The position numbers and the translations under genes were made by a program. A model generated the notes under the pieces. It saw only the letters and a list, made by a program, of their open reading frames with translations. It made no database searches and was not told the origin of the DNA. This document shows positions 56,515-64,000 of a stretch of 64,000 bases of DNA, in pieces. Source of the DNA: Halopseudomonas bauzanensis (GTDB lineage: Bacteria > Pseudomonadota > Gammaproteobacteria > Pseudomonadales > Pseudomonadaceae); contig NZ_FOUA01000001.1 in NCBI RefSeq assembly GCF_900114735.1, positions 1-64,000 of the forward strand, in the 5' to 3' direction. Every line of letters begins with the position of its first letter. Within the stretch, counting starts at the first letter, position 1.

Positions 56515-57473
56515 GGGGTCACTCCATAGAGCGCCAGCGCACGCAGGCAGGCATCCCGGTGGGCTTCGCCGAGCGCCGGGCCGATCCGCTGGCCGGCCAG
56601 CTCCAGCGCGTAGGGCCGGTGGCGGCTTTCCAGTTGCAGCACCCAACCGGCCAGGCAGCTCAGTTGCTGCTCCAGCGAGGCGCCGGGTGCTTGCTCCAGG
56701 CTCAGCCAGAGGCTGTCATGCTGCGGCTCGGCAAACACCTTGCTGTGCAACCCCTGGCCCCGCGACCAGGCGCGCCAATCCAGCCGTTTCTTCGAGTCTC
56801 CGGGCTGATAGGCACGCAGGCCCTGAAAATCGTCCACACCTTCAGCCAGCAACTGGTCGCCCTCGCCTGCTTCGGCAGCACGCGTACCCGGCAGTGGCAG
56901 GCTCAGCGGCTGCGGGTAGACCAATACCTGCCAGTCGAGATCCACCAGGCTCCAGGCCACGAACCAGCCCAGCGGATAACGGGTCTCCACACGCAAGCGA
57001 TCAGGCTTGAACCAGCCACGGTGGGTAGTCGGATGATAGAGCGACAGCGTGGTGCCCAGTTGCTGCTCCACATCCACCTGCCGCGGCGGGGTGCTCGGCC
57101 AGAACAGGGCGACCGATTGATGCTCCCGGCGCGGCGCCAGCAAAGTCAGTGTCAGCGCCGCCTCCTCCCCGGCGAACACCGGCAGGCTGCCATTGGCATG
57201 CAACTCAAGTCCAGCGAGGTTGCGGTAAGTGTGGTGCAGGCCGACCCAGAACAGACTCCCGAGCAGGAACACCACGGCATAGACCAGGCTGTTCTGATAG
57301 TTGATGGCGCCGATCAGCATGATCAGCAGCAACAGCAGCAAGCCCATGCCGGCGCGGGTAGGCATGATGAAGATGCGCCGATGGTTGAGCGTCACCTGGC
57401 TGGCCGCCGGAATGCGCTTTTTCAACCAGCGCTGGAACAGGGCGCTGGTCTGGCCACCCAGCCGGGCGATCAA
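56511..57473 (-). CDS. DUF58 protein
   Basis: The 320-residue product has two N-terminal membrane helices (residues 35-75) and a DUF58 domain with FLLGSLFWVGLHHTYRNLAGLELHA, RYPLGWFVAWSLVDLDWQVLVYPQP and GDSKKRLDWRAWSRGQGLHSKVF. DUF58 proteins accompany MoxR ATPases and transglutaminase-like partners in many bacteria. It overlaps both neighbours by four bases, so translation is coupled. Confidence 0.9.
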   Translation of the reverse strand: MIARLGGQTSALFQRWLKKRIPAASQVTLNHRRIFIMPTRAGMGLLLLLLIMLIGAINYQNSLVYAVVFLLGSLFWVGLHHTYRNLAGLELHANGSLPVFAGEEAALTLTLLAPRREHQSVALFWPSTPPRQVDVEQQLGTTLSLYHPTTHRGWFKPDRLRVETRYPLGWFVAWSLVDLDWQVLVYPQPLSLPLPGTRAAEAGEGDQLLAEGVDDFQGLRAYQPGDSKKRLDWRAWSRGQGLHSKVFAEPQHDSLWLSLEQAPGASLEQQLSCLAGWVLQLESRHRPYALELAGQRIGPALGEAHRDACLRALALYGVTP

Positions 57474-58387
57474 ACCGCCGGCACCTCGTTCAGCAGCCGC
57501 TGGGCCAGACTGCCGCCGCCGTGCCCGGCTGGGTCCTCACTGGCGCGCAGACGATGGCTGACCACAGCCGGAAGCACCGCCTGCACATCCTCGGGAATGA
57601 CGTAGGCCCGGTGTTCCAGCATGGCCCAGGCGCGAGCAGCTGCCAGCAGGCCGAGGCTGCCCCGGGGCGACAGGCCCCAGGCACACAGATGGCTTTCCCG
57701 CGTGCGGGTGACCAGTCGCAGGATGTAATCGATGATCGCCTCGCTCGCTGTTACCTGCGGCACCGCTGCCTGCAATGCCTGTAGCTGCGCGCGGGTGAGC
57801 ACCGGCTTGAGGTCATCCAGGCGCGCCCGCCCGGTACCGCCCAATAACAGCGTCTTCTCTGCCGCCGGGGTTGGATAGCCGAGGGACAGGCGCATCAGAA
57901 ATCGGTCGAGCTGGGATTCCGGCAAGGCGAAGGTACCGCCTTGGGAGGCCGGGTTCTGGGTGGCAATGACGAAGAAGGGTTCAGGCAGCGGCCGGGTGGC
58001 ACCGTCCACGGTGACCTGCCCCTCTTCCATGGCCTCCAGCAGCGCGCTCTGGCTCTTGGGCGTGGCGCGGTTGATCTCGTCCGCCAACACCAGCTCGGCG
58101 AAGATCGGCCCCGGATGGAAAACGAAGCCCCCACTGTCACGATCGAATACCGAGGTGCCGAGAATATCGCCGGGCAGCAGGTCACTGGTGAACTGGATGC
58201 GTTGATAGCTGAGCCCCATCACCCGCGCCAATGCCTGGGACAGAGTGGTCTTGCCCATACCCGGCAGGTCCTCGATCAGCAGGTGCCCGCGGGCCAGTAT
58301 GCAGGCCACTGCCAGCTTGACCGCATGCTGTTTGCCCAGCAGCACCTGGTTGATTGCATCCGTTGCGTTACTCAGCACATCCTTCAT
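57470..58387 (-). CDS. MoxR-family AAA+ ATPase
   Basis: The 305-residue product has Walker A DLPGMGKTTLSQALA near residue 43, Walker B VLADEINRATPKSQSALLEAMEE and a C-terminal lid domain. The ATG at 58387 (GAGAGG five bases upstream) is preferred to a GTG two codons earlier. MoxR ATPases act as chaperones or assembly factors for partner proteins; here the DUF58 and transglutaminase proteins of the same operon are the likely clients. Confidence 0.93.
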   Translation of the reverse strand: MKDVLSNATDAINQVLLGKQHAVKLAVACILARGHLLIEDLPGMGKTTLSQALARVMGLSYQRIQFTSDLLPGDILGTSVFDRDSGGFVFHPGPIFAELVLADEINRATPKSQSALLEAMEEGQVTVDGATRPLPEPFFVIATQNPASQGGTFALPESQLDRFLMRLSLGYPTPAAEKTLLLGGTGRARLDDLKPVLTRAQLQALQAAVPQVTASEAIIDYILRLVTRTRESHLCAWGLSPRGSLGLLAAARAWAMLEHRAYVIPEDVQAVLPAVVSHRLRASEDPAGHGGGSLAQRLLNEVPAV

Positions 58388-58460
58388 GTACACCTCTCGT
58401 TGGCCTGCTGGTCCATCTTATGGTCAGTCCCTGACAGTTGAAACCCCGCGCAATGAACTG

Positions 58461-59819
58461 TCACACACCCGCGGCCCTCTCGCCACGGGCAGCACCCTGC
58501 TCCTCCTCCATCTGCCGCAACCGGGTGATCATGTAGCCTACATGCAGATGCAGGCTATACAGTTCATGAGCATAGGACAGGGGCACATCGACCCGGGTCA
58601 GCTCGTCTTCCAGCTTTACCAGACTGGCAATCTCCCGCTCCAGCACCTGATGGATACCGCCGTTATGAATCAGCTTGTCCACCCGCCGCAGGTCCGCGTA
58701 CCAGCGATAGACCCGCGCCCGCATGCGCCAGCTGTAGAGCGGCCCCATGCTCTTGATCAGCGGCAGCATGATGACGATGAAGGGGATCAACAGCACCACG
58801 TAGCGGTCAAAAATCGAGGCCACCCAGAACGGCAGATAGCGCTGCAGCATCGGCACGCCATTCTTATGGTAGTACTCCGCTTCACCAGTGAGCTCCAATT
58901 CCATGGGCATAGCCGCGGGAAAGGCCCCCGGCGGGTCCAGCAGGCTGCCCTGACGCAACACATCGGTGGTTGCTTTCAAGACCAGCGACGCCAGTGCCGG
59001 ATGGAAGGCATCGTTGACCACCAGGGTGGCGACCGGCGACAGTAACCGGGTGGGCTGGGCCGGTACATTACGCTCCAGATCGAGCAGCCCCTCGGGAATA
59101 CTCAGGGTATCGAGAAACGGCAGTCTGGCGGCAAGCGCCTCGGTTTGCTCGAGGCTGACCAGTTCCAGATCCGGGTCGGCCAGCAGTTGGCGTACCGTGG
59201 CATTATTCACCGGCAGAACGAAGAAGGCCGCGTCCAGCTCGCCGCTGCGCAGCCCCTCCAGCGAGTCCCGCGCCGACAAACGCTGCCAGTTACCCGCCAG
59301 CACATCTGCCTCGCCGACCTGATCACCGAGCTGACTGAACAGGCTGTGTACTACTGCCCAGGTGCCGCTGCCCATGGTGCCGACCGAGACTCTGCGGCCA
59401 TGCAGGTCCGCCAGCCGGGTAATATCCGCACCTCGACGCTGAAACAGCCACAACGGCTCGTGATAGATGGCTGCCAAACCCTCCAGCCGGGCTCGCTGCG
59501 CGGGCTCGATCAGGCTGGTGGTGCCGCTCTGAATCAGACCCAGCTGCACCTCGCCAGTGCCATCACTCAAGCGCTGCAGGTTCTCCACTGAGCCGCTGCT
59601 GGGGCGCAATTCCAACGTCAGCCCATCCTCTGCCAGCCGTTCCTGCAGGGCCAGGGCGAAGCCATGGTAGCCGCCGGACTCACCACCCGTGGTCATCACC
59701 AGGGTCCGCGGCGGCGCCGGGTCGAGAAAGCGGAACAGCCCCCAGGCCAGCAGCAGCGCCAGGGGGACAATCCATAAATTGGTACGAATGAACAACGCGA
59801 TCTGCTTCACTGCGTGCAT
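58461..59819 (-). CDS. TAXI-family solute-binding protein with C-terminal membrane segment
   Basis: The 452-residue product starts MHAVKQIALFIRTNL, then a hydrophobic anchor (LWIVPLALLLAWGLFRFL). The TAXI substrate-binding domain follows (residues 50-320: LVMTTGGESGGYHGFALALQ, GLIQSGTTSL, VGTMGSGTWAVVHSLF). A second membrane helix lies near residue 335-355 (FDRYVVLLIPFIVIMLPLI), and a charged cytoplasmic tail closes it. TAXI proteins usually pair with a TRAP permease, but none lies beside this gene. It is therefore an orphan or acts with distant partners. Confidence 0.85.
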   Translation of the reverse strand: MHAVKQIALFIRTNLWIVPLALLLAWGLFRFLDPAPPRTLVMTTGGESGGYHGFALALQERLAEDGLTLELRPSSGSVENLQRLSDGTGEVQLGLIQSGTTSLIEPAQRARLEGLAAIYHEPLWLFQRRGADITRLADLHGRRVSVGTMGSGTWAVVHSLFSQLGDQVGEADVLAGNWQRLSARDSLEGLRSGELDAAFFVLPVNNATVRQLLADPDLELVSLEQTEALAARLPFLDTLSIPEGLLDLERNVPAQPTRLLSPVATLVVNDAFHPALASLVLKATTDVLRQGSLLDPPGAFPAAMPMELELTGEAEYYHKNGVPMLQRYLPFWVASIFDRYVVLLIPFIVIMLPLIKSMGPLYSWRMRARVYRWYADLRRVDKLIHNGGIHQVLEREIASLVKLEDELTRVDVPLSYAHELYSLHLHVGYMITRLRQMEEEQGAARGERAAGV

Positions 59820-60006
59820 CTGAGCTTCTCCAGTCTCATGGCCGGGTGGAAACCGGGCGAGCGCCAGCACCAAAACCGGCGAGGAGCTTGCAAGAAGTCG
59901 CCATTCTGGTACTGTCTATCTATGCCGATGTCCTGTTGGCTTCTTTACCTGTTTTTCCCAACTACCGTTTTTTCATTGTCTTTAACAAGGAGTAATGCTG
60001 TTCGCC

Positions 60007-60414
60007 ATGAGCAAATCACCCTCTATCGTGCTCACCCGTCTGGATGTCCAACGCCTGGATGAGGTGTTGAATACCATGGACGCGCCGATCGACCTGCTGG
60101 AGGCTCTCGAGAACGAGATGCTGCGAGCCAAGGTCGTGTCTCATACGCGCGTTGCTCCGGATGTGGTCACCATGAATTCCACGGTGCGCTTCGCGGATGA
60201 AACCAGCGGCCGCGAAATGGTCCTGACTCTGGTTTACCCTGACAAGGCCGGACGGGATGGTACCATCTCGGTACTCGCGCCGGTGGGCATTGCCCTGCTC
60301 GGTCTGAAGAAAGGCCAGAGCATCGACTGGACCGGCCCCAATGGTCGCCCGCTCAAGCTCAAGATCATCGATATCGAATACCAGCCCGAAGCAAGCGGCG
60401 ACTTCCATCTGTAA
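60007..60414 (+). CDS. rnk: Regulator of nucleoside diphosphate kinase
   Basis: The 135-residue product (start ATG at 60007, by homology to E. coli Rnk, 136 residues) has an N-terminal coiled-coil region and a C-terminal GreA-like domain (DVVTMNSTVRFADE, TLVYPDKAGRDGTISVLAPVGIALLGLKKG). An ATG at 59995 sits only two bases from AAGGAG, so its use is less likely. Rnk binds RNA polymerase near the secondary channel and affects nucleotide and alginate pathways. A terminator follows. Confidence 0.9.
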   Translation: MSKSPSIVLTRLDVQRLDEVLNTMDAPIDLLEALENEMLRAKVVSHTRVAPDVVTMNSTVRFADETSGREMVLTLVYPDKAGRDGTISVLAPVGIALLGLKKGQSIDWTGPNGRPLKLKIIDIEYQPEASGDFHL

Positions 60415-60436
60415 AGCCCGGCGCCCTGCCGGGTTT
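60414..60436 (+). terminator. Terminator of rnk
   Basis: AAGCCCGGC and GCCGGGTTT pair around a five-base loop, followed by TTTCCC. It abuts the rnk stop and faces the convergent rmuC. Confidence 0.65.
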
Positions 60437-60455
60437 CCCTCTTCCCTTCCGAACT

Positions 60456-62015
60456 TCATCCCAGCGTATCCGCTGCCGGTACATCGTGGCCGAGCTCAAG
60501 CTCGGCACGATCGGTCCAGTTTTCCCCAAGTTCTGCTTTAACAGATACGCCCAACTCCTTGAAATCATTTACTTGCTTGACCAGGTTGCCACGGCCACTG
60601 ACCAACTGGGCACAGGCCTTGTGATAAGCCTCGCTGGCCTTGTCCAGGCTGCTGCCGATACTCTCCATGCTGCCGAGGAAGGTGCGTAGCTTGTCATGCA
60701 CCCGTGCGGCCCGCTCGGCCAGCTCGGCGGTGTGGCGGTTCTGGTCTTCGAAGCGCCACAGCTGCCGCACGATGTTGAGGCTGGTCAGCAAGGTGGTCGG
60801 CGTCGCCACCAGCACGTTCTGCTCGATGGCCTTCTGGAACAGGGTTTCGTCGGCTTTCAGCGCTTCGACGAAGGCGGATTCGATGGGCACGAACATGAAC
60901 ACCATCTCGGGTGCGTTGAGCCCCGGCAGGTCGAAGTAATTGCGCTCGGCCAACTCGCGTATCCGCTGCCCGAAGGCCTGTACATGCTCGGCCAGGGCCA
61001 GCCGGCGCTCGGTATCGTCCTCGCTGTTGATATAGCGGGTGTAGGCATTCAGCGACACCTTGGCATCAATGATCAGATGTTTGTCCTGGGGCAGGTAGAC
61101 CAAGGCATCGGGGCGCTGGCGTTGACCATCGCTGGCGGTCATGCTCACCTCACGCTTGAAATCGATGCCGGCGCGCAGACCGGAGCGCTCCAGCACGTTC
61201 TCCAGAATCAGTTCACCCCAGTTGCCCTGGGTCTTCTTCTGCCCGCGCAGGGCGGTACTCAGGTCGTGGGCTTCCTGGGTGATCTGCTGGTTGAGCTGCT
61301 TGAGGTGCAGCAGTTCCTGCGCCAGAGCCGCCTGCTGCTGGGTGTCCTTGTGATGGATATCTTCCACTTTGCTGCGGAACTGATCGATCTGCTCGCGGAA
61401 CGGCTTGAGCAACGCGTCAAGAGACTGCTGACTGGTCTGGGTGAAGGTCTGGCCCTTGGCTTCGAAGATGCGTCCGGCCAGTTGCTCAAATTCCAGCTTG
61501 AGCTGCTCGCGGCTGTCCTTGAGCAATTGCTGCTGTTCATCGAAGTGCTGCTGGCGCTGGCTCAGGGTGGTCTGCAAGGTGGAATGCTCGACCCGCAGCT
61601 GTTCGTGGGTTTGCTGTAATTGTTGCAGCCGCTGCTCCAGGGTCCGGCGTTCGGCCTGCAACTGCTCGCCCTGGCGCTGCTGCTCCTGGGCCTGGACCTG
61701 AAAGCGCTCGGCAGAACGCTGCCATTCATTGCACTGCCCCTCTGCATCAGCCAGGCGGGTTGCCAGCCGACCACGTTCCGCATCCAGCCGGGCTACGGAT
61801 TCCTGCAGGTGCTCAAGGCGGGTTTCCAGACTCAGCTGTGCACCCAGCTGTTGATGCATTTCCAATTGCTGGCTGCGGTTTTGCTCAAGCAACTCATCGA
61901 CCCGCCCTTGCAGCAACCGTTCCCGGCGCAGTAACACCCAGCCGGTGAGCAGCCAGCCACCCAGCAGGGCCAGGCTGAGCAAGGGCAACAGAAACCGCAT
62001 TTCATTCAGGGGCAT
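60456..62015 (-). CDS. rmuC: DNA recombination protein RmuC
   Basis: The 519-residue product has an N-terminal membrane anchor (LLPLLSLALLGGWLLTGWVLL), a long Gln- and Glu-rich coiled coil (residues 30-190) and the RmuC nuclease-like domain (residues 225-460; QGNWGELILENVLERSGL, DVYLPQDKHLIIDAKVSL-type segment, FVPIESAFVEALKAD). RmuC limits recombination at inverted repeats. Length is typical. It is convergent with rnk, with 41 bp between stops. The gap 62016-62249 to nrdJb holds no gene I can support. Confidence 0.94.
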   Translation of the reverse strand: MPLNEMRFLLPLLSLALLGGWLLTGWVLLRRERLLQGRVDELLEQNRSQQLEMHQQLGAQLSLETRLEHLQESVARLDAERGRLATRLADAEGQCNEWQRSAERFQVQAQEQQRQGEQLQAERRTLEQRLQQLQQTHEQLRVEHSTLQTTLSQRQQHFDEQQQLLKDSREQLKLEFEQLAGRIFEAKGQTFTQTSQQSLDALLKPFREQIDQFRSKVEDIHHKDTQQQAALAQELLHLKQLNQQITQEAHDLSTALRGQKKTQGNWGELILENVLERSGLRAGIDFKREVSMTASDGQRQRPDALVYLPQDKHLIIDAKVSLNAYTRYINSEDDTERRLALAEHVQAFGQRIRELAERNYFDLPGLNAPEMVFMFVPIESAFVEALKADETLFQKAIEQNVLVATPTTLLTSLNIVRQLWRFEDQNRHTAELAERAARVHDKLRTFLGSMESIGSSLDKASEAYHKACAQLVSGRGNLVKQVNDFKELGVSVKAELGENWTDRAELELGHDVPAADTLG

Positions 62016-62249
62016 GGGTCATCTCCTATGGCTGCCCGGTATTATCCCTGCGTATGGCTGAATATGTAACCGTTGGCTGTTAACGCGAGGTGGCGACCTC
62101 ACCGACCAGCGCGAGTAGCGGCCCTGCGGCAATGACTGTGACAGCCATGGGCGAAGCGCATGAAGGTAGGAACAATGGCCGGCGAGCGCCAGCGGGGTAA
62201 AGGCAGGACACTGCGCCGGTAGCCCCGGCGCAGTGGAATCGTCAGACCA

Positions 62250-62945
62250 TCAGCCGCACTTGCTGTCGCCGCAGGCCAGGCAGGTGAGACAGCCGTCCAT
62301 CTGCACCGCGGCCTTGGTGTGGCATTTGCCGCACATCTGCGCGCCGGCCGGGTAGGCTTCGGCACTGTCGTCACAGTCCGCTGCCGCCTGGGCTGGGGCG
62401 TTGATGCTGGTGAACTCGGCCCGCTTCTGCTCCAGATAGGCACGCTGGTGCTCGTCCATCCCATCCTCAAGCATGCCTATGCGCTTGAGGTGCTGCTCCA
62501 GCACATCGCCGATTTCCGCAACCAGCGAGGGCATCCAGCGGCCGCCACGCTTCATGTAACCGCCCTTGGGATCGAATACGCTGTTCAACTCTTCGACCAG
62601 GAAGGTGCAGTCGCCACCCTTGCGGAAGACTGCGGAGATGATCAGTGTCAGCGCCGAGATCCACTGGTAATGCTCCATGTTCTTCGAGTTGATGAATATC
62701 TCGAAGGGCCGGCGGGTTTCATGGTCGCTGCCGGGGTTGAGCACCACGTCATTGATGGTGACGTAGATGGCATGCTCGGAGGTTGGCGTCTTGATCTTGT
62801 AGGTCGAGCCTTCGAGGAACTCGGGGCGTTTGAGCTTCTCGTGCATTTCGACATAGGTGGGCGCAGCCGGTTCGGGCGCCTTGGCCGGCTCGTCCGGCTT
62901 GACCACTGCGTAGTCGACAATCTTGCTGGTTATCTTGAGTGCCAT
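62250..62945 (-). CDS. nrdJb: Class II ribonucleotide reductase subunit NrdJb
   Basis: The 231-residue product begins MALKITSKIVDYAVVKPDEP. It includes the conserved TSCPD-like segment (ALTLIISAVFRKGGDCTFLVEELNSVFDPKGGYMKRGGRW), and ends in a zinc-like cysteine cluster, CGKCHTKAAVQMDGCLTCLACGDSKCG. It is the second half of the split, B12-dependent class II reductase known in Pseudomonas. AAGGAAG precedes the ATG at 62945; the ATG at 62951 is too close to it. nrdJa lies upstream; a hairpin lies between the two. Confidence 0.92.
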   Translation of the reverse strand: MALKITSKIVDYAVVKPDEPAKAPEPAAPTYVEMHEKLKRPEFLEGSTYKIKTPTSEHAIYVTINDVVLNPGSDHETRRPFEIFINSKNMEHYQWISALTLIISAVFRKGGDCTFLVEELNSVFDPKGGYMKRGGRWMPSLVAEIGDVLEQHLKRIGMLEDGMDEHQRAYLEQKRAEFTSINAPAQAAADCDDSAEAYPAGAQMCGKCHTKAAVQMDGCLTCLACGDSKCG

Positions 62946-62959
62946 GTCCATCTTCCTTG

Positions 62960-62977
62960 CCCCGCGCCTTGGCGGGG
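62960..62977 (-). other. Intercistronic hairpin between nrdJa and nrdJb
   Basis: CCCCGC and GCGGGG pair over six bases around GCCTTG, just before the nrdJb ribosome site. It may stabilise the transcript or tune nrdJb translation; no U-tract follows, so it is not a terminator. Confidence 0.5.
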
Positions 62978-63019
62978 CTGTGTTGTTTGTTCAGCCGTGC
63001 AATGCAGTAATCCAGCGGC

Positions 63020-64000
63020 TCAGAATTTGCCGTAGTAGCCTTCCTTGAGCGCATCATACAGATTGGCGGCGGAATGCATTTCGCCGTCGTATTCGATTTC
63101 TTCCCCGCCCTTGGCCTCGATGATGCTGCCGTCTTCCAGCTTGAAGCGGTAGGTGGTGTTGGCCAGGTCCTGTTCCTTCACCAGCACGCCCTGGAAGGCC
63201 TCAGGGTTGAAGCGGAAGGTGGTGCAGCCCTTCAAACCCTTGTGGTAGGCATACAGGTAGATATCCTTGAAGTCCTCGTAGGGATAATCCGTCGGCACGT
63301 TGGCGGTCTTGGAAATCGACGAATCGATCCACTTCTGCGCCGCAGCCTGCACGTCCACGTGCTCGGTGGGCTTCACGTCATCGGCAGCGATGAAATAATC
63401 CGGCAGGTTGCGCGAGGCAGCTTCCATGTCCGGCAGCGCCTGGGGATCGATGAATTCCCGATAGGCCAGCAGCTCGAAGCTGAACACGTCGACCTTTTCC
63501 TTGGATTTCTTGCCTTCGCGGATCACGTTGCGGAAATAGTGATGGGCGAAGCTCGGCTCGATGCCATTGGAGGCGTTGTTGGCCAGCGACAGGGAGATGG
63601 TGCCGGTGGGGGCGATGGAGCTGTGATGGGTAAAGCGCGAACCCTGTTCCGCCAACGCCTCGACCAAGGCCGCATCTTCACCCGCGACCTGCTGCATGTA
63701 GCGGCTGTACTTGGCCCAGAGCACCTTGCCCTTGATCTGCTGACCGACCTTGAAGCCGTCCCTCTGCATTTCCGGACGCTTGGCGAGCATGGCACCCGTG
63801 ATGGTGAACTCTTCTTCCATGATCGGCGCCGGGCCCTTCTCCTCACTGAGCTTGAGACCGGTGCGCCAGCCCTGCAGGGCCATTTCGCGGGAGACCTGCT
63901 CGGTGAATTCCAGCGACTGTGCATCGCCATACTTCATGCACAGCATGGTCATGGTCGAGCCCAGACCGAGGAAACCCATGCCGTGGCGGCGCTTGCGGAA
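63020..64000 (-). CDS. nrdJa: Class II ribonucleotide reductase NrdJa, C-terminal part (cut by window edge)
   Basis: The window holds the last 326 residues of a B12-dependent class II reductase. The frame is open to the right edge (the first codons read FRKRRHGMGFLGLGS), so the internal Met at 63979 is not the start. Recognisable segments are APTGTISLSLANNASNGIEPSF and YLYAYHKGLKGCTTFRFNPEAFQG. The catalytic radical Cys region lies outside the window. It reduces ribonucleotides without oxygen dependence; in Pseudomonas it is split as nrdJa/nrdJb, and nrdJb follows 74 bp downstream. Confidence 0.93.
   Translation of the reverse strand, partial: FRKRRHGMGFLGLGSTMTMLCMKYGDAQSLEFTEQVSREMALQGWRTGLKLSEEKGPAPIMEEEFTITGAMLAKRPEMQRDGFKVGQQIKGKVLWAKYSRYMQQVAGEDAALVEALAEQGSRFTHHSSIAPTGTISLSLANNASNGIEPSFAHHYFRNVIREGKKSKEKVDVFSFELLAYREFIDPQALPDMEAASRNLPDYFIAADDVKPTEHVDVQAAAQKWIDSSISKTANVPTDYPYEDFKDIYLYAYHKGLKGCTTFRFNPEAFQGVLVKEQDLANTTYRFKLEDGSIIEAKGGEEIEYDGEMHSAANLYDALKEGYYGKF

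Overview
The window is chromosomal DNA from a gamma-proteobacterium of the Pseudomonadaceae, most likely a Halopseudomonas (the former Pseudomonas pertucinogena lineage). Three things point there: the run cysG-serS-crcB-rarA-lolA-ftsK-aat-bpt-infA, which follows Pseudomonas gene order; a split class II ribonucleotide reductase (nrdJa/nrdJb); and a secreted polyester (PET-type) hydrolase of the kind known from marine Halopseudomonas. The genus is an inference; the family is well supported. Coding density is high. I see no tRNA, rRNA, insertion sequence, prophage or CRISPR array.

Layout. 1-2.9 kb: electron transfer flavoprotein (etfBA) divergent from ETF-ubiquinone oxidoreductase. 3-9.5 kb: YkgJ-like protein, serine hydrolase, RIO kinase, arfB with an overlapping glutamine amidotransferase, DUF4105 protein and a phospholipase-D lipoprotein. 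9.5-15.1 kb: a six-gene minus-strand operon (membrane protein, winged-helix regulator, exbB, exbD, tonB, 859-residue lipoprotein) preceded by a near-consensus CRP/Vfr site and two CA-rich Crc/Hfq-like motifs. 15.5-18 kb: two unrelated L,D-transpeptidases, head to head. 18-21 kb: short-form cstA, a small protein ending in Cys-Cys and an ArsA-type ATPase. 21.1-31.8 kb: corA, cysG, serS, crcB, rarA, lolA, ftsK, aat, bpt, infA. 31.9-37 kb: acyl-CoA dehydrogenase divergent from a LysR regulator, a periplasmic binding protein, miaE, a universal stress protein. 37-43.3 kb: acnB, small lipoprotein, rimO, thioredoxin, thioesterase. 43.3-51 kb: AEC transporter, extensin-like protein, polyester hydrolase, LprI-like lipoprotein, MscS channel, CopD and FUSC membrane proteins. 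51-62 kb: sodium:solute symporter with a 43-residue partner, yjdM, DUF3429 protein, the moxR-DUF58-transglutaminase operon, TAXI binding protein, rnk, rmuC. 62.2-64 kb: nrdJb and the 3' part of nrdJa.

How the genes fit together. Acyl-CoA dehydrogenase, EtfAB and ETF-QO form one electron route from fatty-acid or amino-acid oxidation to ubiquinone. The TonB cassette, the cstA operon and the polyester hydrolase all carry AAnAAnAA-type motifs in their leaders, which suggests shared catabolite repression of uptake and scavenging genes. Several genes act on the envelope: two L,D-transpeptidases, two LprI-like proteins, LolA, MscS and an extensin-like protein.

The points most worth a second look are the polyester hydrolase with a 9-bp inverted repeat upstream, the CRP/Vfr-controlled TonB operon with its LprI-ankyrin lipoprotein, the CstA/CC-tail/ArsA operon, and two small proteins (31 residues at 53.1 kb, 49 arginine-rich residues at 40.2 kb). 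Both small reading frames are predictions only.
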